DNA from: Acanthosoma haemorrhoidale
Taxonomy: Eukaryota; Arthropoda; Insecta; Hemiptera; Acanthosomatidae
Length of the DNA stretch: 64,000 nt
Assembly: GCA_930367205.1 (NCBI GenBank)
Contig: OV884013.1
Coordinates: 122,551,827-122,615,826, forward strand
Reading direction: 5' to 3'
Below the pieces are notes generated by a model. It saw only the letters and a list, made by a program, of their open reading frames with translations. It did no database searches and was not told the DNA's origin. Shown piece by piece: positions 27,901-43,600 of the stretch. The position numbers and the translations under genes were made by a program. Position 1 is the stretch's first letter, and every line of letters starts with the position of its first letter.

Positions 27901-30900
27901 ACTAATTATTTACTACATTCACTGTTTTACTCACTCATACGACAAATCCATACTGAACTAAAATTAAGAGCTTAAAACATGTATCCCCTTATTACGTTAG
28001 CAACAAAACCCTTCATAACGATCTTAATATACCCTACATTCTTGAACTCATCCCTTCCAAGTTCATGAAATTCCATAGTAACCTATCCAACCACCCTGAT
28101 CCCCTAGCACAGTCATTGCACTGCACCGCTCATCCCTAAAATCCTCCTCGGAGACTGAAACGGCAGTGGCCTCGTCACCTGCTATAAATACGAGACAGTG
28201 GGAGTCCTGGCAATGCACAGTTTCTCTAATCATGTCCTGAGCGTCTGTGGCTCTCGCGCTCTTCGTCAGCCTCCACTGGCTCGTATCCGGTGACGTGGCT
28301 GACGGAGGAGCGTGGGGGACTTCTCAAGGCTGCGCTTCCTCTTTCGCATGCGAGGGAGGTGACAACCTTGTGGATTTAGGAGGCCTCTGGGCTGTTTTAA
28401 ATATTATATGAATGAGTGAGTGAATGATGAATTGTAAATATGGCATGAATGAGAACATTTATCTCAATTACTTATTGCCTAATAAGGCATATTGTAATTT
28501 TAGCACGATAAAGAAGTTATATATAAATATAATATGCTGGAAAGTCGATTTTTAAATTATCAAGACAATTTAAACTAATTATTTTACTAATCAAAAAAAA
28601 CCAAGTAATTTTTCCTAAATCAATAGAATCATAGATCAATGGATCTCCGTTTGTGTACCGAAGAAAGAATGAAATTATATACTTGAGTATATTGAGTATA
28701 ATAATTGAGTGGAATTAGAGTTTGACGGAGATCGACTTCGGTTGATGTCTGAAAAAGAGTTGTTTGATTTTGATCAAATTTATTAACCGACAAAGTTTCA
28801 TTATACCATGTATGTCTGCATCAGGTCCTTGTGTGAGATGGCGGAAGATTTTGACTTCTTAAATCAGTTCTATATATTTCGATTATATATTCAGGACTAA
28901 CTAGCTTTATACTTGTTTATTTGCTATTTTTCTCTATTTAACACGATTAGACGTTTTTTCTGAAAATAGCCTTACTTAGAAGGCTAGCGAAAGCGAGAAA
29001 CGTGTTAAGTTAAAAGGAGACTATAATAATATGTTCATTCAGAGGAAAATATAAATTTTTTTTTTCGAACATGTCACACAACATGCTCACCCACTAAGCT
29101 CTTCAATTAACGAGATTTGAAATTAAAATCTCGACCCTCGACCGACTCGTACTCAAAAACCACCAACCACTTGAAGATAAATTAATTAATATCACTTCAA
29201 TTGAACGCGTTCCCTGTGAAAACCTTCAGACAACCATCAAAAATGTTTAATTTACATAAAAAAAAAATGAACTTGCCTACACTCTCAATACCTAATTACA
29301 TTTACTAATACTTATTTCATATCGATACACTAGTATAACTGATACACAACTGTATCCGAACAGATAAACAAACCGTAAGGCAATATATAAAATAGGTGTA
29401 TTTTCTCAAGATATATATAATCTTTTATTTATTTACCTAACTTACCCATAACTACGCTGTTACACTTGACTAATTAGAATATTAAATTTAATTACAGATT
29501 TAATTCCTCTATCGAACCCTGAGTGTATTGCTCGCATTAACGTAAATTTACACTAAATTACATTTTTTTCCAAATATTCAATTATTTTTCTACCAGTCCC
29601 AATTGTCCCTAAACCCAAAGTAATTTACAATAATAAATTAAGGGGTGGTCAAAATAGAAAGATTTCAATTATATTAAATGGAATTTTATACACAATATAT
29701 TTTATTAAGTATTTTAATGGATATGAATAAAATTATGAACAGATTTCAGAGCTGTTACTAGCTACAGAAAAAACTATTTCTTAGCTAATACAAGGAAGTT
29801 TTTTTAAAGATGGGAAGACCTGAGATGTCCGCCTGTGGCCAGTCCTTGGCCCTGAGGGAGCTGGGAGCTCATGGTCCCAAACGAAATCCCTTCTTCTGGT
29901 TCTCCCTTTTGCAGCACAAAAACAAGGGTTGGAACCTTTCCTCGAATGGAGGTCCTTTTATGACATAAAAGAATCACGCGGATTCGAAGATGTTCTGCGA
30001 CCATGATAGTGTTATCTTTGTATCAACTACAAACAACACCTGCACATAATGTGTAATGTCAGGATGGATCGCCAACAGGATCATAAATTTTGTTCATATT
30101 GCTGTAATATTTATATGATTTGCCTTTGATTTAAATTTGAAATTAGCGGGCATAAAAGAGCGGCAAACAATCCATGGAAAAAGAGGGGGTGCTTGAAGAA
30201 CAAGATGGCGAGGAGGTTTTTCTGCTGGTGATCCCGCAAGACGGAGTGTTGGATGAAGAGTTTGGGTTTTGGAAGTTTTAAGATTCTTTTGTTTGTGATG
30301 TGAATGAGGGAATTGAAATTTGTGAAGTTTGAAGAATTTTTGTTGAGTGGTGATTGGATAAATAGGAGAAAGATTGAAGTAAGAAGGGTTATATTAAGAG
30401 AAGAAGTTTGAGGTGATAGCAGTGGATTTTACTGACCGCGTTGCAGTCACAGTGAATGAAGCGAGAAGAAAAGAACTTGAAAGTTAATCAATCTGTAAAT
30501 AATAGTAAGGTAAACGAAAATTGTAAATAACATTGTGATGTGTCACTGACTGGTTTATTAAAGAAAGTTTTGTTATATCTAATCTAACCTCAGATATAAA
30601 ACAATTGGCGCCCGAAAAAACTAAAGTTCAAGTGTTCTGTTAGATAAGCTTATCTTAGTAAGGTTATTTTGTTTTGGTGGTTTACCTATTGGAACCCAAA
30701 TCCCTCTTGAAGTTTAAAAGAACCTTACAAATGTATAAACTTAAATTAAACCGAAGGCAGGTTTGTATCCGATGAAAATCTTTTGTTCTACCAAAAAGAC
30801 TAAATAAAAGACAGGAATAAAAACAGATATGATCACGTCGAATCTTGCCGAAGGATCGTGACTACGCGCGCCATAAAAAGGCCGCATGTTTATTACGGTA

Positions 30901-33900
30901 GTCATACACAGCCTTGGATCGATCACAGCACAAGACGTCAACAAAACGACAGCTGATTAATAACAATGTGCTGATAATTAAGACGTCGGCTTGGATATTT
31001 TCGATGTAACGTAGCGATTAGCCCAGTTCCTCCAATTTCGCACCATTAATCAGCCTATCACGTCCACCGTCATCTTCTGTTCCAGAGAGAGAGAGAGAGA
31101 GGAGAAAAAAACAGACAAGTTTCCAGCCACTCAGAAGAGGATGAAGAATGGACTCGGCCAAATCCGATCTGGAGTCGGTAATTATCCCATTCCTCCTGTC
31201 ACAGCCTACGCCAAGGCCACCGCTCCCATGTAATTGTCGACCGTACTGGATTGTTAATTAATCAGGGAAATATGTTAGCCTTGCAAAAGTTGTAATTATA
31301 TAATAATCTGAATTAATGCTGCTATTGAAAGGTATCATGAAGGATGGGTGCGAAGGTGTCGGCGGAGTAACACAAAAAAACCTCTTAACGCAGCTAGCAG
31401 TTACGTTAGATAATACCATAGTCCCTTATGTGTTTACAAGGACTTGTACCTGCGTGATAATCACCCGGCATAAACAGCTGAGTAATGGGGAAAAAAAGAC
31501 TCGAGAAAAGAATATACTGTCTTTTGTTTCATTTTTACTATGACGTTATAGCTATATAAATATGAATACATGAAAAGATGTCCTAATTAATATGGATATT
31601 TGAAAATTTTTAATTTATTAAAAATAATAAATAAAGAACAGATTAAACAATTAGTACATAACAAAAAAAGAACCTCTGTGTACACCACAGCTCAGCAAAA
31701 TACTTATACTGTCAAGAAAAGTCACTAAGTCAGTATTTAAATAGTAATACCTCTATTCCCTGCTCAAATACCTCGTTGGAACAATAATACAATTGAAAAA
31801 GGTTTGAATCATTCATGTAACTTACGACTAGGTAGGCTTTGGAAGATATTCTAACGCCGTTTAATCTAAATCCAGACAGAAATACTCCCCCCCCCTTCAT
31901 TACATCCCCTTGGAATTATAAATCATGGACTCCAGTATAGATTATTATATGAATTAATCTATTTACAATAGATCAATATTACATGTCCTTTTATAGCTTC
32001 GCTACATTTTTTAATATTTTTACATTCTGATTTGTGTTTGTTACAAAAGTATAATCTGCATACATGCTTAAAAGTGTTGGGGCACACCTTATGAATCACG
32101 AAACTTAAAACCAACTTGCATGTTACAAACAAAATCTTAACCTAATTTTCCCCTGACAGTCGGTGCGAGGCAGAAATGCGAAACTTTCTCGATAATCCGG
32201 TGGTTTTCAAGCCCAAAACATTTCAGAAGCCTTAAGCTTTACAAAATCCTGCTTATATTGTTATTTAAACCGTCTACTCGGTGATTTCGAATGGTTCTTA
32301 AATAGAATGCTGTACCAACTTCTTCACCACAAATAAATACAAGTTCCCCTCTTCTCGGCCCAAAAAATATCCACCTATGTTTCCATGTTTTAATAATAAA
32401 AACCTTAAAAGGCGTCAGTTAGGAGATAGGCAAACTAGTGCAGGAAACAGTTGAAGTCCACTAGGGGGCGCTGACCTCTGACCTGCCTATATAAGGCCAA
32501 GATTAGGGGCTTTTTCTCTTTTTCCTAACCTTGCTGTTTTAGTCCGGCGTTAGCAGACCCCACACATTCCTAGTGGGATTCTCTGCCTTCGTCTCGCTAA
32601 AACTAGCACCTCCTTGGAAGAGACCTCTTCCTGGGGCCCTACAAACTTTACCTAGTAACGTCTCCCCAACGATCCAGTCTGCCTCTCTCCGGTTCACACT
32701 CGCCTTTGGGATCCGGACGGTTTTCGCCTACCCTTAGATCCCGAGTGTGAATTCCTGGTCATTCCAAGACCACATAAACTACCTATAAACCTACCCTGTT
32801 CCTCTTCTCCTGAACATAGTGCAATGTCGGAGCACGTCTTCTAAGATCTTATAGAGTCAGATCAATACGAATAAAGCTGCCCGCCGACTAGGCCGCCAAC
32901 AAAGGTCAGAGCACATTTTATCTCTTTCTTGGCGCCCGTCAGATAGCGGCCGGGTCGTAGATACCCTAGCCCACGGCGGGCGACTCCCCCCTTGGGACGA
33001 CCCGACAACTATTTCATTAGTTTTTAGATTTTTCTGAAAAGCTTTTCTGTTGTCTTTCAAAACCGCACTACCTGTACCTCTCCGGTTGGATGAAATTTTA
33101 CGAGAAGGTTACATTTAATGATGCCAACATTAATTTCCAATCGACCATTGTGAAAGCACGATTTGTAAAATTTGTTCAACCTAAGTAATTAAGATAAATT
33201 TACAGCGGAGAAGTACATTGGTTCATAAATCTGAATTATTTTCTGCGATATTCCTTATTGTGTTGTGCGCAGACAAGATAACACACATAAAGATTATCAA
33301 GATAGCAACACTGTTAAACTATACTTGAAGCAGTAGTTAATGGTTGTATTAATGATTAAGAAAAAAACGGGCATCATTAATGGTGGCACGATGAGTTAAA
33401 TCGTGTAAGGCTGATAATTCTCCGTCTAGACATTGTGTTCTTTCATGATTCAAATCGCTAGACGGAAATTGATTATTTATTTAACTTGTTGCTGCGTAAA
33501 CACAGAGATGTCACATATTGACTTATTTTATCTTTAAAACCAGAAGTTTTAGCGTGTTCAAACGGCAGAAAACATTAGCTCTGATAAAATCAATGTCTGA
33601 TTAGGAACGAGGATTTCTTAAACGAGAAAGCGGAGAGAAACGTGCTTTTCTGCGTGCCTGGTGTATTTATGTAAATTTTACTGTAAACCTTTAAATGCCG
33701 GCTGTCCGTCCGGAGAAACTTCATTGTCCGGATGGAAAATTCATCTCGAGTATCCTCTTCGGCGAGGGTTATTAGCGGTCGAAGGCGGCGAACCCCGAGG
33801 TTGGAGTTCCAACAGATAAATCCCCCTATTAGCATACAATTAGGAACCGTGTCACTTGGACCACAGTATTGTACAGCTTTCTAGTCCTCTCAAGCCGGGG

Positions 33901-36900
33901 GTCTATTGGACAATAAGAACGGCTTTGGACTGCTGTTTGACTCGACGTCGAACAAGAGAAAGTCAAATTGTCATCTCTTATAGCGAAGAAATAATTTATT
34001 AGAAGAAGCTTAAGTGCCAGTGAACACAATGGTGCAAGGCAGCTAACTAATTTATGTATCCGCAAAAGGATTGACAATGCAAAGGTCAGCTGCTAGCCGA
34101 AATTGTATCGAGGGACAATATTTAGCTTTACCTATACAAAATCGAAATCGTGTCGTTGTAGAATCAATAGGTAATACTAAAATATCCACTTATTTATATG
34201 CAAGAGAACCTACAACTAAACGGCTAATTCCCATTAGTCCTTAAAGGTATAATGAATCCATTATGCCAATACCTTTTACTAATTTATTCTTGCTACATTG
34301 AGAATTTTAACGATACCGCAACGTTTTAAATAAAGTCAATGTCAGTGGTATCATGAAGTCGTGAGATGCTGGTACGTCTAGCTGATTTTGACATTACATA
34401 AAAATATATTTTATAATTTCATCATAATAAAGTTGTTTATCTATCTATTTAAGAAAAAAAAAAAAGTCGAACATCAAGCGTATTCAATACTTTCAATCAA
34501 AAGTCCTGAGAACAATAGTAAATGCCCCTGATTACGTCAGGAACAAAACCCTTCATAACGATCTTAATATACCCTACATTCTTGAACTCATCCCTTCCAA
34601 GCTCAAAAAATTCCATAGTAACCCACAGGATTATCTGTACTACCTAGGTACTTGGCGGTTGTACATAGCCTAGGCTAGACCTGAAGCAGATCTCGCTTCC
34701 ACTTTCTTTTCAGTCGCGGTCAGGCTTTGTCAGAACTGTTGCCGGGTATCTTGTCGTGTCATATATGTTAAGGGGGCTAGGTACTTTGTAATGTATAGGC
34801 GTGATAGTTACCAAGGTGAGTTTGTCATATGTCCAAGTATCATTTAGTAACAGATAGCTGTTGACACTATCAAACTGAATCATTCATGAGTGGTCAATTA
34901 AAAAGTATTATTAGTAATTCTCTCGGTCAGTTTGCATTTGTGTCAAGGTCGTGGTTTGGCGCTTACACCGCCTGTTGGATACCTTGTGCAACGTCGGCCA
35001 TCGAAAACAAAGTCACATGTACTACAATAGGCTGTTCATTACACGGTACAATACAGTTAATACACACCTAACATTCCCTTGACTGCTCTAGTTATCTGTC
35101 ACTGCGGGACCTTGTAACAGTTACCGTTCCACACACATTGTCCTATTATCGCAGTTCCACCCTGTTCCTTCTCTACAAAATAACTATTCACTGATCGAGC
35201 TTGGAACCCGTGTGTACTGTACCACTCCTTGTGACATAAAAGTTCTTAAAGCCTTATTAGTTTTTTTTAAGAAAACTCTCGTTTCCCTGCGCAATTCGTA
35301 ATAGTCCGATCAATTACAGTTCAACATACTATTGACCTTTTATCTGTCAATAGTATCTATCTTTCCAAACACCTTTGATATATTCACTTAAGATTTTCTA
35401 CAATGTCATACGATCAATCAAAAAGAAATATTAAAAAAAATACATAAAGAATTAAAAGTGACGGCGCAAATACTCTCAAAAGCATTACAAAGTTTTTAAA
35501 GTGTCTTTGCTTATTATACAATTGAAATTTTGAGTTGATGAAATGTCAAATTAATTAATTTTTTCGGTAATTATTTATGAGTGATTTTTTTTTTTTGAGT
35601 TGTTAAGAAAATAAATACTACTTATCACGGCTTCCACAAAACTCATCTGTAAACAGATAATAAAAGGAGTTAATTGTGAACGAGATATCATTAAACGTTT
35701 CAATGGCTTATTATTAATATGATGAAGTAAAACATACAAAAACAACTCTCTTCGTTTTTAATTATCAGATGATCATTTGATTTTGAATTTGTATGTCAGA
35801 AAAAAAACTTATAGGTAACTGCCACTATGGTGTAAACAGATAACCTTATTATTCTCAAATCTGTTAGGGTCCAAAAACTCACGTTTAAACACGGCTTATA
35901 AAATATCACCCGATTAAGTATATTTTTTTTACGATTGAAAAGTTTTTATAAACCGAAATTGCATTCTCCATGTTGGAGAGACAGTTCTTGATATTTCATC
36001 AGAACCGCGCTAAAGGAAATTATAGTTCACGATGTTAATTTTTATTATAATTGTGTCCAAATTACCCATATAGCTGCGGCATTAAAATCAAAATTGAAAG
36101 ACAGCATAAAACAGCCATAAACATTACTGGCAATTTCCATGCATTACACAACGATATAATTTTCAGGTAAAAGTTAGCTCGGTCTTCCTGGTGGGCTGCA
36201 TTCCACTCAGTGTGTTGTAAGATCACATGGCCAAGTGGGATCGTATTTCAGTACGACAGTATTTTAGCAATCGATTACATTTATATTTGTATCTACGCAT
36301 TTTCGTAATCATGTGTATTTTAGGAGCGACAAAAGAAAAAAAATCGGCTTTTCTCATGCAAGTATTTTGTTAGTTATGCTCGAATTTAAGTCAATTGTGC
36401 CAACGATTTTGGATAATAATGTTACAATTTTATCAGTTTCTTCACATTTTTGTCTTCATTCGGACGGGAGTATCCGCGTCACAAAAAAAAATCACATATT
36501 AAATTATTCTGAAACAGATAATCTATAAATTTACAAAAATTACTTTGTTGTATTTCTTGAGCGCTTGGCCACTTTATTGTTGAAAATCCCTTTTTCGCAA
36601 ATTAATATTTAAAAAATAATATCTAGGTAAAATAGTGTTTAAATAAATATTATAATAAGATAAAACCGGATTAGAGTGGCTGTCAAAACTTTATTTTGTT
36701 ATTGCACAAGGTAGCTTAACAATAAAAAAACCGGACCAAGCCACTTGTTTTATGAATAAGAGAACAGATAGGCACTTAAATGCAGTTATTTCCAAAGATA
36801 TGACAGAATGTAGCTACACAATGTTAGACCACGTTTTCAAAATCCCTTTTTCGTTTTCTTTCATTTTCACCTTTTTCTTGTGTAAAATTTCCAAATCTAC

Positions 36901-37561
36901 AGTTATATAATGCTAATATTATATATAATGCAAAAAGTAGAAGGGGGTTGAGCAGAACTGTATACCTGCCTCGTGACTTCATGGAAGTCACTGATATTTT
37001 TAAGTAAGCAACAGCATTCCTTCCAAGACCTCCATCCCAATTCCCGGAACTACCCTTCTCTTATACACATATGTCTCAGCTTTAGTCCCCAGTCCCCAGT
37101 CCTCCCTAGACATTCCAACCAGTATGTAGTAACGCTTAATATTTGTACATACCAGTGTTTTGCTTGTACTTCATAATAAAGCTTTTCTTTCTTTTCTTTT
37201 AAAATACTCCCTCTACAAAGATTATTTAACTTACGATTTTCATTTTTTATTGCTTTTTGGTTTGCTTTTTTGATACGATTTTGTCGTCTGTCAAATTGAA
37301 CTTTTGCCTACCCGTGTCTTCTCTTATATGATAAAACGTAAGACGAGAAATACTAAAAAAGTACTCTTACGTTATAAATTATAATGGATTAAGTACTGGA
37401 TTTGGAAAAAAATATTCAAAATTAATTACACAGCTGATTTATAAACGAATTCCATGTTTTCAATTCGAGCAGTATAGTATCTATTATATGTTTTCAATAT
37501 GGCTAGTATAATAAAACGTGAGAAGGAAAAAATATTAAATATAATACATATAGAGAGAGAG

Positions 37562-37634
<73 letters not shown>

Positions 37635-40600
37635 AAATATTTTTTAATGCGTCCTTAACCACAAAAAAAAAAACCTAAATATTTTCTGAGCTATGAATTG
37701 GGAAATTTTATTTATTTAACACATTGCAGGGTGTTTTTCAATATGCCCTTTAAAATTGTAAAACAGCTGAATCATTTAGACAAGTGCTGTTAGTGGAATA
37801 CAGATTGACAAAGGGAAAAGGACTTCGCCAAAACCAGTTTGAAAGTAAAGCCTCTTGCTTCGGGTTCACCAATAGCCTTAAGTCTGTTTTTTTGCCAACC
37901 TTATTTAATCGGTTGGTAAGTAGCAAGACTTCTTCAGATCAGGCTAGAGGGGGAGATTCCCTTAATTTAAGCATTTACGAGCGATTTCAGATTTTTAATT
38001 TTCAAAAAGAACTCATATGAGAGAAAGCTTTTTTATAAAATGAATTGTTTTGGTTGTTCCAGGTGTCAGCCAGAGAAAAGAACGGAAAAGCTGCAAGCTC
38101 ACCCCTCACCCTCTTTGTCTTACTGACAGATGTTAACGACAATGCCCCTCGCCTTCCCATGATCCCACCGATACTGATACAGGCCGGCGAAGGGCACAGG
38201 AAGATTGTACAGGTAACTGCTTTATCCTTAATCATGTTGAGGAACAAATCAACCACCTATTGTATTGTGTGTAGTGTAGCTAAGTTGATTCAGATTTTAT
38301 TGGAAAATCTAAATAAATTTATGGGTGGGTTATTTTTGGTGAATGATTGAGTTGTTGAAAAAAATCTGCTGCATTTTCATCACATTTTTACATACTATGA
38401 ATCTTTTAATCAGTACTTACGTTATGATGGTCCAGGGATGAGGTTGTGAACACAGTTGGCACAGAGTAAGAGTGAGTCTTTTCATGCACCCAAAGATTAT
38501 TAAAAATTCATCTACATTTATTTCAGACTCACAGATTATTTCAAAATTTAGTTATTTTCATTTAAACAGCAAAAATTTTAATTTCACACTACACTGATGT
38601 TTGAAATAATGGGCAGCTATATCACTGTAATTATTTTGACAAAATCTTGACTATCAACAGACTAGCTTCGACCATTGATTATAACAACTTATATCAAATT
38701 ATTAAGGGGAATCCTTTTATTTAAGTAATTCATACCTACTTTTTTCTTATTAACTGTCTCACAAGAGAATTATTTTTCAAATAGGTGAATGCGACAGACA
38801 ACGATTTGGGAGAAAACGCTGTGTTGTCATATTCCATATACCACGTTTCAAACAATGGTAGAAACAAATTTAACATAGACCCACAAACTGGAGAAATTGA
38901 CAGCATCGGAAAGATGACAGCTGGAGAACAATACAGCATAACAGTTCAGGTAATGATTATTATTTTCTTAATGTACTACAGGCGCTATTTTGAAATGATA
39001 TTAAAACATGAGCATACTGTACCAGTAGTCTGTATCATGATTCAGAATCAACGAACGACTGCAAACAGAATTTTCAAAAGTTAATATTCCCCTATTTTAT
39101 AATAAAAGGAATTGTCTCTCCGTAATGTGTTTATTATCGCAGAGCTAACACTTTCAACTATGTTACACAATTATCTTCATGCTGTGAAATCAAGCCAACA
39201 ATAATCTAAATCAAGTCTTACAGGAGTTATTGGATTACACGATTAACAGTCAACTAAACAAAAATAAAAAATATTAAAATTCAAAATGTAAGCCAAGCCA
39301 ACATGTTAAAATTAGACAGTAAATATTAAAAAAGTATAAGTATGATACACAAAGCTAAATAAAAAATTTATGAATAAATAAACATCCTCATATGTCAATC
39401 TCCTCGCTACTTTTATTGACTAATTAAAAAATACAGATAAAAATATAATCTTTCTAAAATAGTTGAAAATAACTCCTGATACCTCTTATAACTGGATTGG
39501 GTCTTCAACGTAGAAAATGGAACTACCTAATGACTAGTTGTTTTCATGTGAGAATCCATTACCTATTTTCTTAATTATGCTGGCCATTCTTTTGGATACG
39601 GGGCCCAGATGTGGAACGGTTCACAATTTATTTCCTCTCAACTGACATATCAATTTGTTAAGGGAATATGAATACCAAAGCCTGATCAATATTGATAATA
39701 TTCAATTTACAATTTTCAAGGCTTGTAAACCATGGCCGGTTTTATTACAGAACCTGAAAATGTTAGCTCTTTCACAATGAAGATAGAAAACATTTTATAT
39801 TATAAAATAAACAATCTACAACCAGTACCATCCCATTAAAGTATTTTCCATTATGGAGATTGTTCTTAGGATTAGCATAAAATTGCTCGTCTTTGTGATA
39901 AACAAAATGATCAGTTCTAAGAAATATGTGCAATAACTTTGTCAATTGATAATTTTAACAAAAATATCTTTATGACTTAGGTACACTATTCACTTCACGA
40001 GTCTAACAATTACTTATAATATTATACTTTACATTAAATAATTTCTAATGTTTATTATCCCAAACCCTCTCAAATTCAGTTTTATACAGGCATACATAAA
40101 CTGTGCATACAAGCTTTAACTTAACATTTACTGCTTATAATTAATTTATTTTTTTTCAACTGACTATTTCATTTGATTTATTCTTTTGAGTATTGTTTCA
40201 GGCGACTGATACTGGTGGAAAATCAGGTCAAACAATAGTAGAAGTCAAAGTAATTCCTGGACCGAATACTAGGACGCCTGTCTTCAAACAGAACGTTTAT
40301 GAATATAAAATTAGCGAGGGTGCTCCCATCAATTCTGCAGTAGCGACAATAACGGTGAGTTGACTCACTATGACTATAACTGCTATTTATTGACTTATTA
40401 TTAAGCTTGGATCAATTTAGAATAGTCTGAAGGCTAGAGGACGTAACATAAGTAAATTTTGATTAGGTTTTTTTTTCAAATTTGTACTTAATGATTTTAA
40501 AATGAATTTAAAATAAAATATGTTAATATTTAGAATTGATAAATTTTTTTTGTCTTAGGCCGAGGATCCAGAACAAGAAAAGGTTTCTTATTCAATAATT

Positions 40601-43600
40601 TCAGGAAATGACCTTCGACAGTTTGCTATTAACGATAAGACTGGTTTGATCAGTGTGATAAGGAAGTTAGATCGAGAAGACTTGACTAGATATCAATTGG
40701 TAATTTAATTTTTATTCAATTTTATCCCTTTTTAGATTAAATTGAATGAGAGGTGCCACTAATCAGTCCAACAGTTAGGTCTGTAAGTCTATGATCGGAA
40801 ATCAAAGTAACTTTGGGCTCAGAACATTAGTGTGTAAATATAAGACCAAAAAAATTTTTGTTTCTGCCATGGTACATGCCGGTACCCGGAGGACTCAAAA
40901 ACTAGCTAATCCCTAATAATGTCAATTGATCTTCTTTTTTTTTACATTAATTCAAAGGGTTTGAGAGAAACAAGTAAAAAAACATTGATCATTAAATTTA
41001 TACAAGGACTATATCATTTGCTATTTACGTATTGCCAATTGTAGGGCTGATAAAATATTTTAAGTAGCATTCACAATAGACGCCAAGACACTAGCCAGTT
41101 AATGATTGGTAATAAAGCTTTGTCATGTACCCATTAATATTATCCCCACTGGAACCCACCATCCTCTTTGTCACCCAACTATTTCCCTAGAACTCAAAAG
41201 TTAAGAAATTTATTAGAACATTTAACTGCATACCAATGTGGACCTATAGGTGTTCTATTAAACAAGGTCATTTTTCCATGACTAATGGTTATTTCTATAG
41301 AAGTGAGTTTGGTTATACCGACCTGCAAAGATTATTCAAAGACTTCACCAAAACAGGAACATTGTTAGTGCTGATTTCCACACTCAATAGTTTACAGTGT
41401 TGATTACAATCTAATATTTATCATTTACCAATTAACAGGTTTAATTGAAAATAAAGTTACTTACTTGCAACTTGAAAGTTAATCAACAGAGGAATTTCAG
41501 ACATTGTATTAGAAGAGAAATAAATTATGTATAGGTACTGTCATAGTTGATTCAATTTGTAGAAACACTAATCCATAGATTTGATTATTGTGGTTAGTAT
41601 GAGAGAAATATTGCAATGTTTGGAATGATGGAGGGAAAAAGGAAGGTAACAGAGAGTAAAGGTAATAGTGTACTGATATATACCAAGGGCCCATGAACTA
41701 AAAACCTTTGTTTAAGTTTTGATTAAAATTGTTCTGAGTTTTGTTTGTCTTTAACAATAATTTCTTAATTTAAGTTTAAGTGTGTTTCTGAATTGCAAGC
41801 TGTTGTTTTTCCTGAATACCAACAATTATAATTATGGTATGATTACAATTCAACATTACAATACAAAATTCTTCAAGAAATTATAATGTTTCTTTTACCA
41901 AAAATTGATTAAAAATTTATATGTGATAAGTGTAAAATACCTTGACATAAGCAATGTAACAATAGTAATACAGCTTCACTTATCAATAAGAAAGAAAAAT
42001 ATTTGACATAATTGAATATTTCATTATTTTATATTGATAATATCAACAAATATAAACAATTCCTCATTATTTTGCAGACTATAAAAGCTGAAGACGAAGG
42101 TGGGCTGTCGACAACTGCCACAGTGAACATACTCGTGTCTGATATCAATGACAACAACCCTGAGTTTGAAAAGGAGTCCTACCAGTGGTCGGTGAAGGAA
42201 GGACTCGTGGGAGCCCACGTGGGCAGAGTCCATGCCTCAGATGCAGATGAGGGTATCAACGCAAACATCACATATTCTGTTCCTGATGAAGTACCGTTCA
42301 CTATAAATCCTCAGACTGGTGACGTCATGACATCCACCTCACTTGATTATGAGAAGCAAAAGGTTAATGTAAATTATAATTTACTTTACAAAAGTATTAA
42401 CAAAAACAGGAATTAATTTTCATTTGCATCTATGTGGATTGTTGGTTCATAATTTCTATTCTACGTTGCCGTAAATATGAGTATTATTATTATTATTATT
42501 ATTTTGTACCGGCATTTGTGCACCGCGGCCTCAGTGAGACATATTGTGCGCCGTCCATGTCCCTGTCCTATATATGTGACAGGCCCACGGCCCTTGCAAA
42601 TCTGAGGATACCGAATGGATCGATCAGTAACTTAAATATCATGAAACTCAAGTTTAACATCTCATCTCAAGAATCAAAGGAAAAAACACCAAAAGTCAGT
42701 TTTGAGGGATGAAATTTTAAGAACAATTTTAAGTAGGACAAAAGGTTCATTGCATTAGACACTTCAAAAACATTCTCAAATGGAAGAAAAAGTTACATTT
42801 TGTCTTTTTGCCCTGTGTTGTTTACAACTATTTTTTATTTAAAATATGTTTTGAATTGAATCAAGCTTTCTCAGATACCCATTGCTATTAGTAAATAGTA
42901 AATGTGGGGAGAGAAATATAAGTGGGATATAAGAGACAAGCCACACTTTGTTTCTGATGTTAGACTACTTCCCAAGCGGCAGGCTGGATTATGTTATCCA
43001 TTATGGGTTATGTTTATAAGGCTGGGTGTCTGTGAATGAAATCAATAAGTAGGCATTAGGAAACAATAAAAACATTACATTGGCTTAAGAGATTTCTCAG
43101 TATACTTTCTTCGATTCAATGAAATATGTCTTTATAGACACAGGTCACGTTAAAGTTAAAATATGTTTTAGTTTGTATGTCCTATATCTATTTTTCTTTC
43201 TATGCAGGAATACAAGTTTGTTGTGACAGCCCAAGATGGAGGCACTGAACCAAGGATAGCGACAGCTACAGTCACAGTAGCTGTCAATGATACCGAAGAT
43301 GAAGTGCCCGTGTTCCATAAGACATTGTATGAAGCAACTGTTCCGGAGAATGTTCCTAATTTTGTTGTCACCACAGTCCAAGTAAGAATGACTATTTATT
43401 GTTTGAGAAACAAGATGATTCTATTGGTAATAACTAATAAAACTTTTTATAGAAATAGAAAACATGATTAAAATTAAAGTTTCTAATGATCAAAATTTGA
43501 TTAGTTATAAAAAATATTTACTTTGTTTAGGCTGATGATCCCGATACTAAGAAACAGATTACTTACATAATAAAAGAAGGTCCATTAGAGTGGTTTTCTA

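Noticed and set aside
36166..36222. Apparent micro-exon with acceptor ttcag and a stop (VKVSSVFLVGC...)
   Set aside because: It could follow exon 20154 in phase 0 and truncate the protein, but it has no conservation evidence or cadherin motif; chance match is more likely.
37426..37662. Open frame with a long Ser-Leu run on the - strand
   Set aside because: It is only the translation of the GA microsatellite.
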